The position numbers and the translations under genes are program-made. The notes beneath the pieces are model-generated. The model searched no databases. It saw only the letters and a list, made by a program, of their open reading frames with translations, and was not told the DNA's origin. Positions 36,801 to 48,800 of a stretch of DNA of 64,000 nucleotides are shown here, one piece after another. The stretch lies in NCBI RefSeq assembly GCF_016808095.1, contig NC_068977.1, forward strand, positions 26,933,364-26,997,363, in the 5' to 3' direction. Origin of the DNA: Vigna angularis (taxonomy: Eukaryota > Streptophyta > Magnoliopsida > Fabales > Fabaceae). Within the stretch, counting starts at the first letter, position 1. Each line of letters starts with the position of its first letter.

Positions 36801-39800
36801 GAGCCACAGACCACATGACACCATTAGCCAAACACTTCTCCACATATTCCCCATGTCGCAGCAACAAGAAAATTGCCACAGCAGATGGAACCCTTATAAC
36901 TGCAGCTGGTCAAGGAAATATCCAAATCAATTCTTTAATAACCTTAAAAGATGTTCTCCATGTCCCAAAGCTGTCCACCAACCTAGTCTCTATACAAAAA
37001 CTTATAAAGGATTTGTCATGTAAGGTTGTTTTTTACAACGATCATTGTGTATTTCAGGACAAGGATTCGGGGAGGATGATTGGACATGCTAGAGAATGGA
37101 ATGGCCTTTATTATCTTGAAGATCCAAATCTGTCCAACAAAAACAGAATCTCTCATTCCTTCATATCTGAATCTTTGATGACCAACAGAGAAAAAATCAT
37201 GCTTTATCATTGTCGGTTGGGACATCCCTCCTTTGGAGTGATCAAAATTATGTTTCCCTCTCTGTTTACAAAGTTAGATGTTGAGAGTCTTCATTGTGAG
37301 GTGTGTGAACTTGCTAAGCACAAGCGTGTATCTTTTCCAATAAGTAATAAAATTAGCAATTTCCCCTTTTATCTTGTTCATACTGATGTATGGGGACCTT
37401 CTAATGTTTCAAATGTGTCTGGTACTCAATGGTTTGTCACCTTTATAGATGATTGTACAAGGGTCACTTGGGTTTTCCTACTTAAACAAAAATCAGAAGT
37501 CAGTTCTGTCTTCCTAAACTTCCACTCCCTGATAAAAGGTCAGTTTGGTGTTAATATTAAGAGGCTTAGGTCAGATAATGCCAAAGATTACTTCAATCAT
37601 GTCCTTAATTCTTTTTGTCAAAAAGAAGGTATAATTCATGAGTCCTCTTGTGTCAAAACACCACAGCAGAATGGGGTCGCAGAAAGAAAAAATGGGCATC
37701 TATTAAATCAGACTCGGGCATTGTTGTTCCAAAATAGTGTTCCAAAAAATCTCTGGGGGGAAGCTGTTCTTACAGCAACACACCTTATCAATAGACTACC
37801 CTGTAGAGTCTTAGGATCAAAAAGCCCTATGGAAGCTTTGTCGTCTTTCTATCCAAACCTATCCACTACAAATAATCTTAAACCAAGAGTTTTTGGGTGC
37901 ATCTCATATGTCCATATTCATAATACAGACAGGGGGAAACTTGATCCTAGAGCCTTAAAGTGTGTCTTTGTTGGTTACTCACTCACTCAGAAAGGGTATA
38001 AATGCTACCACCCCCCATCCAAAAAATTCTTTGTGTCTAGGGATGTTACCTTCAATGAACAAGAGGGCTATTTCCATCAACCTTATCTTCCGGGGGAGAG
38101 TTTCAGGGAAGATAAGGAAAGTAGTAATTCTGGTTTTCCCATTCTTCCAGACCTGATATTTGAACCTAAACTAGATCAAATTGAAGCTGTACCAAGTGAA
38201 ATAGGTCAAGAAAGTGAAATTAATTGTGAAGCTGATCAAGGAGATGTTGAAGCTGGAAAATTTGGTAAGAAGCTGGTATACTCAAGGAAGACTAAGGCCA
38301 TTCCAGGATCAAGCAATGTTCAAGAATCCAACTCAAATCCACAAAAAGAGGTAACAATTTTTTCTCCAGCTGTGCAGGCTGAAATTGAAACCCAAAATGA
38401 TCTTGAAATTGAAACCCAAAATGATCTTGACCTCCCAATTGCCATTAGAAAAGGGCCAAGAAAATGCACCAAACAACCACTCTACCCTCTCTCAAATTAC
38501 CTGTCCTTTGAAAATTTCTCTCCTACCCATAAAGCCTTCCTAGTAAACCTAAACACTACACTCCTACCTAATACCCTATTTGAGGCATTGTCTGACAGAA
38601 AATGGAGGCAAGCCATGGATGTAGAGATGGAGGCGTTAGAGAAGAACAACACCTGGGAGTTAGTCACCTTACCAATAGGAAAGAGGCCAGTTGGATGTAA
38701 GTGGGTTTATACAGTGAAATACAAGGCTGATGGATCAATTGAGAGATATAAGGCAAGACTAGTTGCCAAAGGGTTCACCCAAACCTATGGAGTTGATTAT
38801 TTGGAGACCTTTGCTCCGGTTGCCAAAATGAACACAGTTAGGGTGATATTGTCTCTTGCTGCCAATTATGGCTGGAACTTGGAACAATTTGATGTTAAGA
38901 ATGCTTTCCTACATGGAGACCTTGAAGAAGAAATTTATATGGAGATACCTCCGGGATACGGTAGAGACGTTGTTACCAACACTGTTTGCAAGCTGAAAAA
39001 GGCATTATATGGGCTAAAACAGTCCCCCCGTGCATGGTTTGGCAGGTTTACTAAAGTTATGACAGGTCTAGGTTACAAACAAAGCCAAGGGGACCATACT
39101 TTGTTCTTTAAACATTCCAAGTCAGGGGGAGTAACAATATTATTGGTGTATGTGGATGACATAATATTAACTGGAGATGATAAAGAAGAGCAGCGATTGT
39201 TGAGCCAATGCTTGGGCAAGGAATTTGAGATCAAGACCTTGGGAAAACTAAAATATTTTTTGGGAATTGAAGTTGCCCACTCCAAGAAAGGGATATTTAT
39301 GTCCCAGCAGAAGTATATCACTGATTTGCTCAAGGAAACTGGCAAGGCAGCGTGCAAACCTGCTAGTACCCCATTAGAACCAAACATAAAGCTTGGAAAT
39401 GCAGAAGACGTTGCTGTTGAAAAAGAGATGTACCAGCGATTAGTGGGCAAACTTATATATTTGTCTCATACCAGGCCAGATATTGCCTATGCAGTGAATT
39501 TAATTAGCCAATTTATGCATAGCCCAAAGGAGACCCATTTACAAGCTGCCCACAGAATTTTATAGTACCTTAAAGGAACTCTAGGAAGAGGGATTCTATT
39601 CAAAAGGAATGGTAATGTGAAGCTTGAAGCCTATACTGATGTTGATTATGCAGGGTCAATTGTGGATAGGAGGTCAACTACAGGATATTGCACCTTTCTT
39701 GGAGGAAATCTTGTGACTTGGAGAAGCAAAAAGCAGGGTGTAGTGGCTCGGTCCAGTGCTGAAGCGGAATTCCGAGCCATGGCACAAGGTATATGTGAGT

Positions 39801-42800
39801 TGCTATGGCTTAAAATCATCTTAGAAGACTTGAGGATAAAATGGGAAGAACCTATGAAGCTCTATTGTGATAATAAGTCAGCAATCAGCATAGCCCACAA
39901 CCCAGTACAGCATGATAGAACAAAGCATATTGAAGTAGACAGACACTTCATCAAAGAAAAGCTTGATAGTGGCTTGATATGCACTCCACATGTGTCCTCT
40001 CAAGATCAAATTGCAGACATTCTTACCAAGGGGCTGGGCTGCCACAATTTTGAGAAGATTGTATCCAAGCTGGGAATGGAAAACATCTATTCACCAGCTT
40101 GAGGGGGAGTGTGGGAAATCAAATAGTATTTTAGGAAAGAATAAATTAGGAAATTTGTGTATTTCATAACAAGTATATATTTTATTGTAATCGGTACAGA
40201 TTTGAATAAATAGGGACAATCCCATAAATCAAGGGATTTTAGAATAGAATATAGTTATTATATTTCCTAAAATAGCTTAGGTCTCCCATATATATCTTGT
40301 ATGATCTCTTTGTAATAAAGATATCAATTTCCATTTAACCTAATTTCCAGAGATACCATCTTAGTAAGTGAGTTCACGCATAATTTAACCTCACAAAACT
40401 AGCTTCTAGAATGAGGATTGCATTCCACTTATATGTTGTATTCTAACCTTATTCATAGAAGACGTAGGATCTCCAACAAATTTTAATTACAGAATTAGGA
40501 GATTTAATTACATTCTATAATTAGGAGGGTTAATAGGCTGCAAGTATACTTTAATTTATTGTACAACATCATGATCTTGAATTATAGGGATAGATTGTGT
40601 CTATCATACATTAGGATCTTCCGTTACTAAGGTTTTTGTATTCTATTTAAGAGCAATTGCTCTTCTATAAATATTATCAGAAACAGTTTTTCTGATGTGT
40701 TTGTTGTTACTTATTCAAATTTTGTATTAATTCACATTGCAGCTTGATATAGAAAACAATTCTGGTCAAAAGGTGTGGCAAGTGGTTGAGTTCATTTTTG
40801 GTAAGGACATCTAAACTGTGTATTTAGTTGTCATTTCTTTGATCTTGCAGTGAAGTCCTTCTTTGTACGATACAAGATGCTGCTGATTTTTTAAAGCAAA
40901 AAAATACCCTTTTAGATAGCTTGAATTGAGTAGTTAAGCTCCCCCGACTCAAATCCTCTGCTTCACTATCTTCGTATGCAGTGGTGGTTTGGTTTTAAAT
41001 GTAAAAGAATATACTATATTATTTTGAATGTTTAAGTAAGATTTATATATTATGGCCAGGAGATGTTTTAGAGCCAGGATATTCAGTATAGTTTACATTA
41101 ATTTTTCAATATTGCAGGGTTAAAAACAGACAAGAGAAAATAAAGAATTCCAAATTTCTTTGATTGATAGAAATTGTAATTTCTGGTATAGATTGGTTGA
41201 TTTTGATATTATTTATTTTGAAAAAATACGAGACAATGTGAGAAAAAAAAAAGTTAGGAATAGTAGTAAAGGTGGTTGAAAGAGATATGGGTCTCTGAGG
41301 TGCTGATGGAAAAGGGATAACTGGTATTTAGAAATAATTGTTAAAAGAAAAGCCCTTCTACGGCAGAATGAGCATTCCAAGGTCAAATTACCTTGAAAAC
41401 TACATAAAACAAATCTCTCTAACTAAACTAAAATAATTTCTTAAATTAACCTTTTAAATTACAACAATATTTAAAGTATAATCTAAAGAGATTAACCAAC
41501 AAAAATATTGGATATGAAAGTAAACCACAAGTAAATAATCTCTGTCTCTGTTTTTGTGTATCAAGAAAAGTTATAAGTTTTTAATAGTTGCTTTTTATGA
41601 CATTAAATAATAAGAATTCTTTTTTCTTTGGGTTTTAACAAAAATAAAATTTGTTTATTCAGACAGCATACTTCTAAGAAAAAAGAATTAGCGTAAGTGA
41701 GTTTGTCTCTATCTTGTTTATCAAGTTATAATTTTTTAATAGTTGTTTTCTATGAGAATAAATACTAAGAATTCTTGTTTTTTTTGGGTTCTAAGTAAAC
41801 TAAAACTTTTTATTCAGGCAGCATGTTTTTAAGAAAAAAGAACTGAGTGAATCTCACTTATTTTATTTTGTAAGATACTTTCTATGAGAATGCATCTCAT
41901 AGGGATTAGCTTTTGCTGAGATTTTTATTTTCTTCTATTTTATTCAGTTTTACATGACATGCTTTTGTGCTTGCATGAACAAATAATTGTAGCACAGAAT
42001 TTTAGGCTATAGCTTGATTTTATATATTTATCTGTGCTCAGTGCACGAGAAATAAAATCAGTTATGGGAATGTGGTATCCCTTTTATTATTGTTGGTTCA
42101 AATACTGTTGACAACTTTGGGGATTCTTTATTTTGCTTTGGTGCATTCTATTTTATTGTAATGCACAAAATGTTATGCTTTTGCTTTCTCATATGATCAT
42201 TCCTTGCTTTCTTTCAGGGTGGATATATGTAGTAGAAATGCTTTTAAAGGTTTATGCATACGGATTTGAGAACTACTGGCGGGATGGTCAAAATCGCTTT
42301 GATTTTGTTATCACGGTGATAATTGGTAACTTATTATGGTGCTTGAATACTTTTTGCTCTTTAAACATGTGGTTGAATGCATAGAATTTGTTCTTTTTCT
42401 TTACCATGAGAAGGAGATATCCCAGTTTAGTTTGGTTCTGTTGAAATACAAAACCAAATTCAATCCAATTCAATCAGATTAAAAGTAGTTTGGATTAGAT
42501 TGAGGGGTCTGTTTGAACAAATTTATCCATAAGCTCCTTCTAAAAGAAAAATTGAAATTAGCTTCTCCATAAATCAAAAATTAACTTATGCATCAGCTAA
42601 TTTGTAGAAGCTCTCTTATGCAGCTTCTCCAATATTTTTTTATTTTAACTTATGCATAAACTAATTTTAGCTCACAGTAGTCAGATCCATATTTTTCTTC
42701 TTATTTTTCTCTCCTGGAAGGGCTTATAGAGAAACTTGTTCAGACAAACAGTAAGATAATTTGGTTTAATTTTATTAATTTTTTCATTATTTAATGATAT

Positions 42801-45800
42801 TTCAAAAACTACATCAATATATCAACACTTTCTAAATAGCGCCATTTTACTTGTATTTTTCCCTTTTCCTTTCGTATAATTATTTTGCATGTTTTTATAG
42901 CAAAGAACTGTGTACTTTATTGACTAGTTTGTTTTCTACACCACTTAAATATATGAAAAAGTAATTGATCGTAAGGACTTGGTTTTCCTTATTGTGATTA
43001 GCGGTGAGATAATGGTGTTTTAGAACCTAAAGAACTTAAAGGTTTCTAGCATCCTTAGCATTATTGTAATTATAGTCGCTCATATGGTTGCTTTCATTTC
43101 AATAACTATAAGGGATGTTTACTTGGTTTTATGTGCTAGTGAAAAAGGAAATGTGTAGTAACATAGTCCAGTTTTTTAAAATCCGTACCATGAAATAGTG
43201 TCAGAAAAAACTGTTTCTAATATTGTTCATAGAGGACCAATTGCTCTTACACAGAATGCAAAGACATTAGAACTGAAAATCCTAATTTATGATTGAATTA
43301 ATCTATCCCGACAATTCAAGATCAATGATCCTATACAATAATTATAAAATATACTGTCAGTCTATTAATCCTCCTAATTATCCTCTTAAATATGAAATGC
43401 AATTAAATCTCCTAATTATGTAATTAAAACTGTACAGGAAAATATTAACTGCAGCATAAATCATGGGATTCTGACAAATAGTAGTGGTAGTCTGGGATGT
43501 ATGGAAATAGAGGAAACTGTAAACAGTAGGATTTAGTTGGGCTAAATTACATACAGTAGTTTGAGTATTATATTTGACAGAAAAGTATTGTACAAGCTTA
43601 AGGAAAAGTATTGTACAAGACCTCTGAATTTCATTTTGGTGAATTTTAAAACCTCTGGTACTGGATGATATTGAGTGTTGGGCAGTAAAAAGTCAACTGG
43701 CGAATAAAAAATGAGAATCTTTGTTGAGTCAACAGACAAAATAAACAAAATATTAGGAATGAAGGCATAAGAGTCGGTTGGTGTAGCACCTAGTATAGAA
43801 TAAAGTTTGCCTTAGATGGTTTGAGTATGTGGAGAGAAATTGGAAACCCTAGATAAGAGAGAGGAAAGAGAAATAGGCCAAAACCACGCAGAAGGAATTT
43901 AAGGTCAATAGTTTTTTAATAGAGATGATTTACTACAGAATATTATGATGTCATTTGATCTATGTAGCCGACCTCACCTAGTGAGAAAAGGTTTGATTTG
44001 ATGTTGTGTAATGTTAGGTGTCTAGAATCTGCTATTCTTGTTCATAATATGTTGCATTAATTTTAGGTCTTGGATTTGTATTTTTATTGGAAACTCTAGT
44101 TTTTAATCACTTGCTATGCTGTACTGACTGATAATTCTAAATTTTGCAGTCATTGGAGAAACTGTAACTTTTGCTGTACCTGATGATGCTCTTCCTTTTA
44201 TCGCAAATGGAGAATGGTATGAACTATTGTGTATAATCCAAAAACTCTGTTATGTTAGTTGTTTTTGTTATACTTTTGTACAAGCCTATATAAGGCAACA
44301 CTGCTTCTAATGAGAATTGCTCAGTTATCTTATTTTGCACTCTCACTGCTATTCTTAAGTCTGCATATCTCATTCCCTTTCTGCCACTCTAAAACTCTCA
44401 CATCACCATCCTGCTGTTTGTCATCCTATCTCACGCTATCACTTTGACTATGAATATTCAAATGTTTTAGATTTCTGTTTTTGGTTCATAATTCCAAAAT
44501 TACTGTATGAAACATAATGCTTAATGTTGCACTTTTTAGGATTTATTTCGCCGAGCAGTCCTTCAGCCATAGTAATGGTGTATTGTATTCTCATCTATTG
44601 TTGGGTTCCTGGGTTTGGAACCTAACAAGAAAACACTCAAAAGATAGAAACAGAAATGAAAGAATGAGTTTTGCTATTATTCACCGTAAACGAATCTCTT
44701 TACAAGGACTGAGTTTGGGAGCATAACCTCCCTCTAGAGAGCCTAACCTCCCTCCTCAGGATGACAAACCCTGTTAAACTACAATCAAACAATCGACCCC
44801 CCACTACAATTGATTATTTGCTATTTATACAACCAATAACCCCGCTCTTCCTAACTGCTAAGGCAGTTAAGGCAGTTGGGCATTTAATGTTTTATTCCTT
44901 CACTCGTAAACTCTCAATCCCTAACATTACACCCCGCTGCCGAACAACCTTGTCCTCAAGGTTGGAAACGGGAGGCTTGATCTCATGGCTCCTCTTCATC
45001 ATCGTGTACTCATATGAATGGAACCCTCTGGCAACTGCCCTCCAACTCAGGTCTGGAGGTTTGGGTGGTGGCAATTCCTCCTCCAATGACTTCCATTCTT
45101 CTTGGATTTTATTAGCTTCCAACATTCTGGTCACCTCTTTTCCAGAATTATAATCCCTGAAGAAATGGTCTTCAATGTCTTTCAAAGCTTCAAAAAGTTC
45201 TCTCCCCTCTGCAGGTGCCTCACGAACGGCAAGGCCCTTCTTTTGTTCGCTGGTCCACCTCTTCACAAAATCTATCCTTCTCTCCCGACCATTGATTCTT
45301 CCATCCACCTTTCCTTCCTTAGCCTTCATTCTAATTGTAAGCCCGTTCGGCCAATTACTGAGAGATTGTTTAGACTGTAAGATCGTTCGGCCTTTGAATG
45401 TAATTGTAAGACCGTTCGGCCAATGACTAGGAGATCGTTTTGAGTGTAAAACCGTTCGGCCTTTGACTGTAAATGTAAGATCGTTCGGTTCCTCCTGTCC
45501 TTTCACGTTCGGATTCGGCAGTTCTTTCCCGTTCGTTTCCAGACCGTTCGGTTCCTTCAGTCCTCTCGGGTTCGCAGCTTGTAGTGCTAACCCGTTCGGC
45601 TTCGTCAAGCCTCTCCCGTTGGGTCCAGCAATCTTCTCTTGTTCAGATCCGACCGACCGCTCGGCCACTCTCGATCGACCTGGGGTATAGCGCTGGGCCT
45701 CCGACCGTTCGGTAACTCTCGATCGGCCTGGGTTATAGCGATCGGCCTCGGACCGTGTCACCTCATCGTTCGTTCGTCTCCAAGACGACTTGTCTTCTAT

Positions 45801-48800
45801 GGCCTCGGATCGCTCGGCCACTCCCGATCGGCATGGGCTGTAGTACTTGTCCTCAGACCGCTCGGCAACTTTGGATCTGCTTGGTTTATAGCAATTGGCC
45901 TCGAACCGTGTCACCTCACCGCAGTTCGTCCCCCAAACAATTGGTATTCTATGGCCTTAGACTGCTCGGCCACTCCCGATCGGTATGGGCTATAGTACTT
46001 GTCCTCAGACCGTTCGGCAACTCTCTGGAACTCCTCAACATCCCTTGCTATCCGCATCGCCACCATCCATTCCTGCGGTTCATGCTGTCGGACTTGATTC
46101 CGGATGTCCTCTTTCAATCCCACAAGAAAATATCCCAACAGCTGCTCGTCCGGTACCCTCTTCGTTCGACCCGCAAATATCTTGAAGTATTGTACATACT
46201 CGTCCACCGTCCCCGTCTGTCTCAATGCTGTCAACCGCTCAACAATGGTTCCAAACCTTATCACCAAGGCTTCCTTCAAACCATCCCATGAACGATTTTT
46301 GGCTTTCTCCTTCCAAGCTTTGAACCAGTAGCCAGCGCTCCCCTCCATGCTCACATACGCTAATCGTACCTTCTCCTCTTCCGCTACTCCTTGAAATTCG
46401 AAGAATCGCTCCGCCCAATTGATCCAGTTCAATGTACCTAATCCTTCAAACACGGGCAGCTCCACCCTCTTTCTCCAATTGAACCGCTCACCTTCTCCAC
46501 CCCCAATTTCGTCCTTGTGTCTTGTACTCCTATTGGCGTTCACAGGCGCCTGACTGTCGTCAGACAGTTCCCCTTGAATGCGGTGTCGTACCCCCGATAA
46601 TCGCCTCACTTCTTGAAGATCCTGGCGTGTGGCTGCCGAGTCTTGTCGAACTGCCGCCGTTTTCACCTTCATTTCCTCCCTTGACGACTCCATCTCCGCC
46701 TTTCGTCCATCCATTGACGGCTCCATTGCCGCCATTCGTTCCTCCATTCTTCCTTCTAGTGCGTTTAATTTTTCCCTCCTTTGACTTCGCTCTCGTTCCT
46801 CCCCCGAGCACTCCCTTCTCCTTCTCTGATTCTCGTTAACAGTATGTTGATCTTCATCTACAAAACCTGGACTGCCTTCTAATCCCTTTTCCTGGTTCCA
46901 CACCCTTCCTCCAAGAACTCGCAAGAGTTCTCTGGTTTCCTGCCGCATTTCTTGCATATTTCTTCTCCATTCTGCTAGCTCCCTTTTCTGTTCGCTGATC
47001 CTCCTTTCCCAAGAATTGTCTCTTCCTTCCATGCTTCCCCCTTTCTTGACCACTTCTTGATCCGTTCTTGACCCCTCTCCTAAGGATATACGGCAGGTCG
47101 GACCAATTGTTGGGTTCCTGGGTTTGGAACCTAACAAGAAAACACTCAAAAGATAGAAACAGAAATGAAAGAATGAGTTTTGCTATTATTCACCGTAAAC
47201 GAATCTCTTTACAAGGATTGAGTTTGGGAGCATAACCTCCCTCTAGAGAGCCTAACCTCCCTCCTCAGGATGACAAACCCTGTTAAACTACAATCAAACA
47301 ATCGACCCCCACTACAATTGATTATTTGCTATTTATACAACCAATAACCCCGCTCTTCCTAACTGCTAAGGCAGTTAAGGCAGTTGGGCATTTAATGTTT
47401 TATTCCTTCACTCGTAAACTCTCCATCCCTAACATCTATGATATTCAAATAATATTAGAGTTATTGACAAATGTTGGAGAGATATTATACATGGAGCTTT
47501 GCGTTTACTAAGTTGATGCTTTAAACCTCTGTTAGTTGTTTAAAACCATACAAAACTTATAAAGCTGAATTTTGTGCATTATCTAATATCCACTGGCCAA
47601 ATAGTGTGAACATTATGTTTAAACATTTAATCTCGGAGAATTATCTTTTTGAAAAATTTCTATTTTTTTTTTATCATGGTTGTATTTTGAGCTATTATGA
47701 ATTTATGGTTTTCCATTTAATCATACTTATTTGATTTGCAACTATATTTTCTTATTTGGAGATATACTTAAGATATATAGATTTATTCCAACAGATTGGC
47801 TGTATTGTGGGAAATTAATTATAAGGCTTAGTTGGTTTGCAAGAAGGTATTGAACTTGATCCCTTAAACAAGGTTTTAGGTTTGAGTCTTGTAGATGTGA
47901 AAAACGTGATTGGGAAGGGAAATGCCATTAAAGGTGGCAGTGCGCTTGTCTGACCGTATTCATTACCAAAGCCATTGAATATTCTATAATAGTAACGTGA
48001 TTATTGAAAAAATTACAACAGACTATCCAAAAATAAGATTCTAGATTTTTCCTTTGAACTTGGTATAGAGATCTTCTAATTTGGGGGTCTCTTCAGCTTT
48101 TTCTGCGTCAGCCTTCATTTCTTAGTAATTCTTGGTGCCCAACCTCTCCGGTGAGCATGTCAGGGATTCATTTTCCAGGTCTTATTTCGTCCTTTGACTT
48201 ACCTTCATTGTGCACCCCTACTCCATTGAAGCCATCCCACCTGAACCAAGCCACCAGCCACTGCAGAAACCACTGATAACAATCTATTAGATACGTAACA
48301 CTGGATGACTACATGCCAGTTAGTGCAATCGATTAATGAAAAAGTGGCAATTGGATTTACTGTTTTCCTAACAGCAACCAACATTTGCAATAATAATGCC
48401 CTGGAATTATAAGTGGTACTTTCCCAATATATCCTATTCCTAATGCTGGGCCATCCAGAGATTTATTTTTTTCAAACTTCACATTCAAAATCTCCAGTGT
48501 GGAGTCTTATTAGGATTCCACATCTGCTGCTCATTTATTTAGACAAAGTAGCCCTTATATAAGTTGAGCAGTAAACTTGTGGGTTTGAGTTAAGCTGCAT
48601 AATCTATTCTCAATTCTAATTATGTTGGTGTTTACGTTACCTTCATTATCATAGTCACAGAAACTCTCTCCCTAAAACTTAAACCCTGTCATTATTAATT
48701 ATTTTCCCTTGGGAAAGATGCAGTACTTTTAGGTTCTATTTAGTTATCCAATTTTACTTTCGATTTCTCACTGGATTATTATTATTTGTGCTTATCTAAA

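Larger units (their letters stand above)
35127..40351 (+). mobile_element. Nearly intact Ty1/copia retrotransposon, TPC1 intron 13
   Basis: Two 242-bp LTRs (35127-35368 and 40110-40351) begin TGTGGGAAATC and end TTTCCAGA. They differ at only three positions, and exact GATAC duplications flank them (35122-35126, 40352-40356). The primer site TGGTATCAGAGC (35369-35380) touches the 5' LTR, and a GAGGGGGAG polypurine tract (40101-40109) precedes the 3' LTR. The polyprotein is one frame broken by a single stop. LTR divergence of 3/242 (1.2 percent) implies an insertion of roughly half a million years under 1.3e-8 changes per site per year. Confidence 0.96.
44599..47434 (-). mobile_element. gag-only LTR element 3, TPC1 intron 16, very young
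   Basis: LTRs at 47108-47434 (5') and 44599-44926 (3') differ by two substitutions and one base of length, under 1 percent. Exact TCTAT duplications flank the element (44594-44598, 47435-47439). LTR ends on the plus strand are TGTTGGG and CCCTAACA. The primer site at 47091-47105 is a 15-base match to the 3' end of plant tRNA-Tyr. The interior has a long gag and a repeat-rich second ORF but no protease, reverse transcriptase or integrase. It must have been mobilised in trans. Confidence 0.93.

Noticed and set aside
45463..46331. Plus-strand ORFs opposite the element 3 coding region
   Set aside because: Shadow frames of the minus-strand gag and its repeats; no protein family resemblance.
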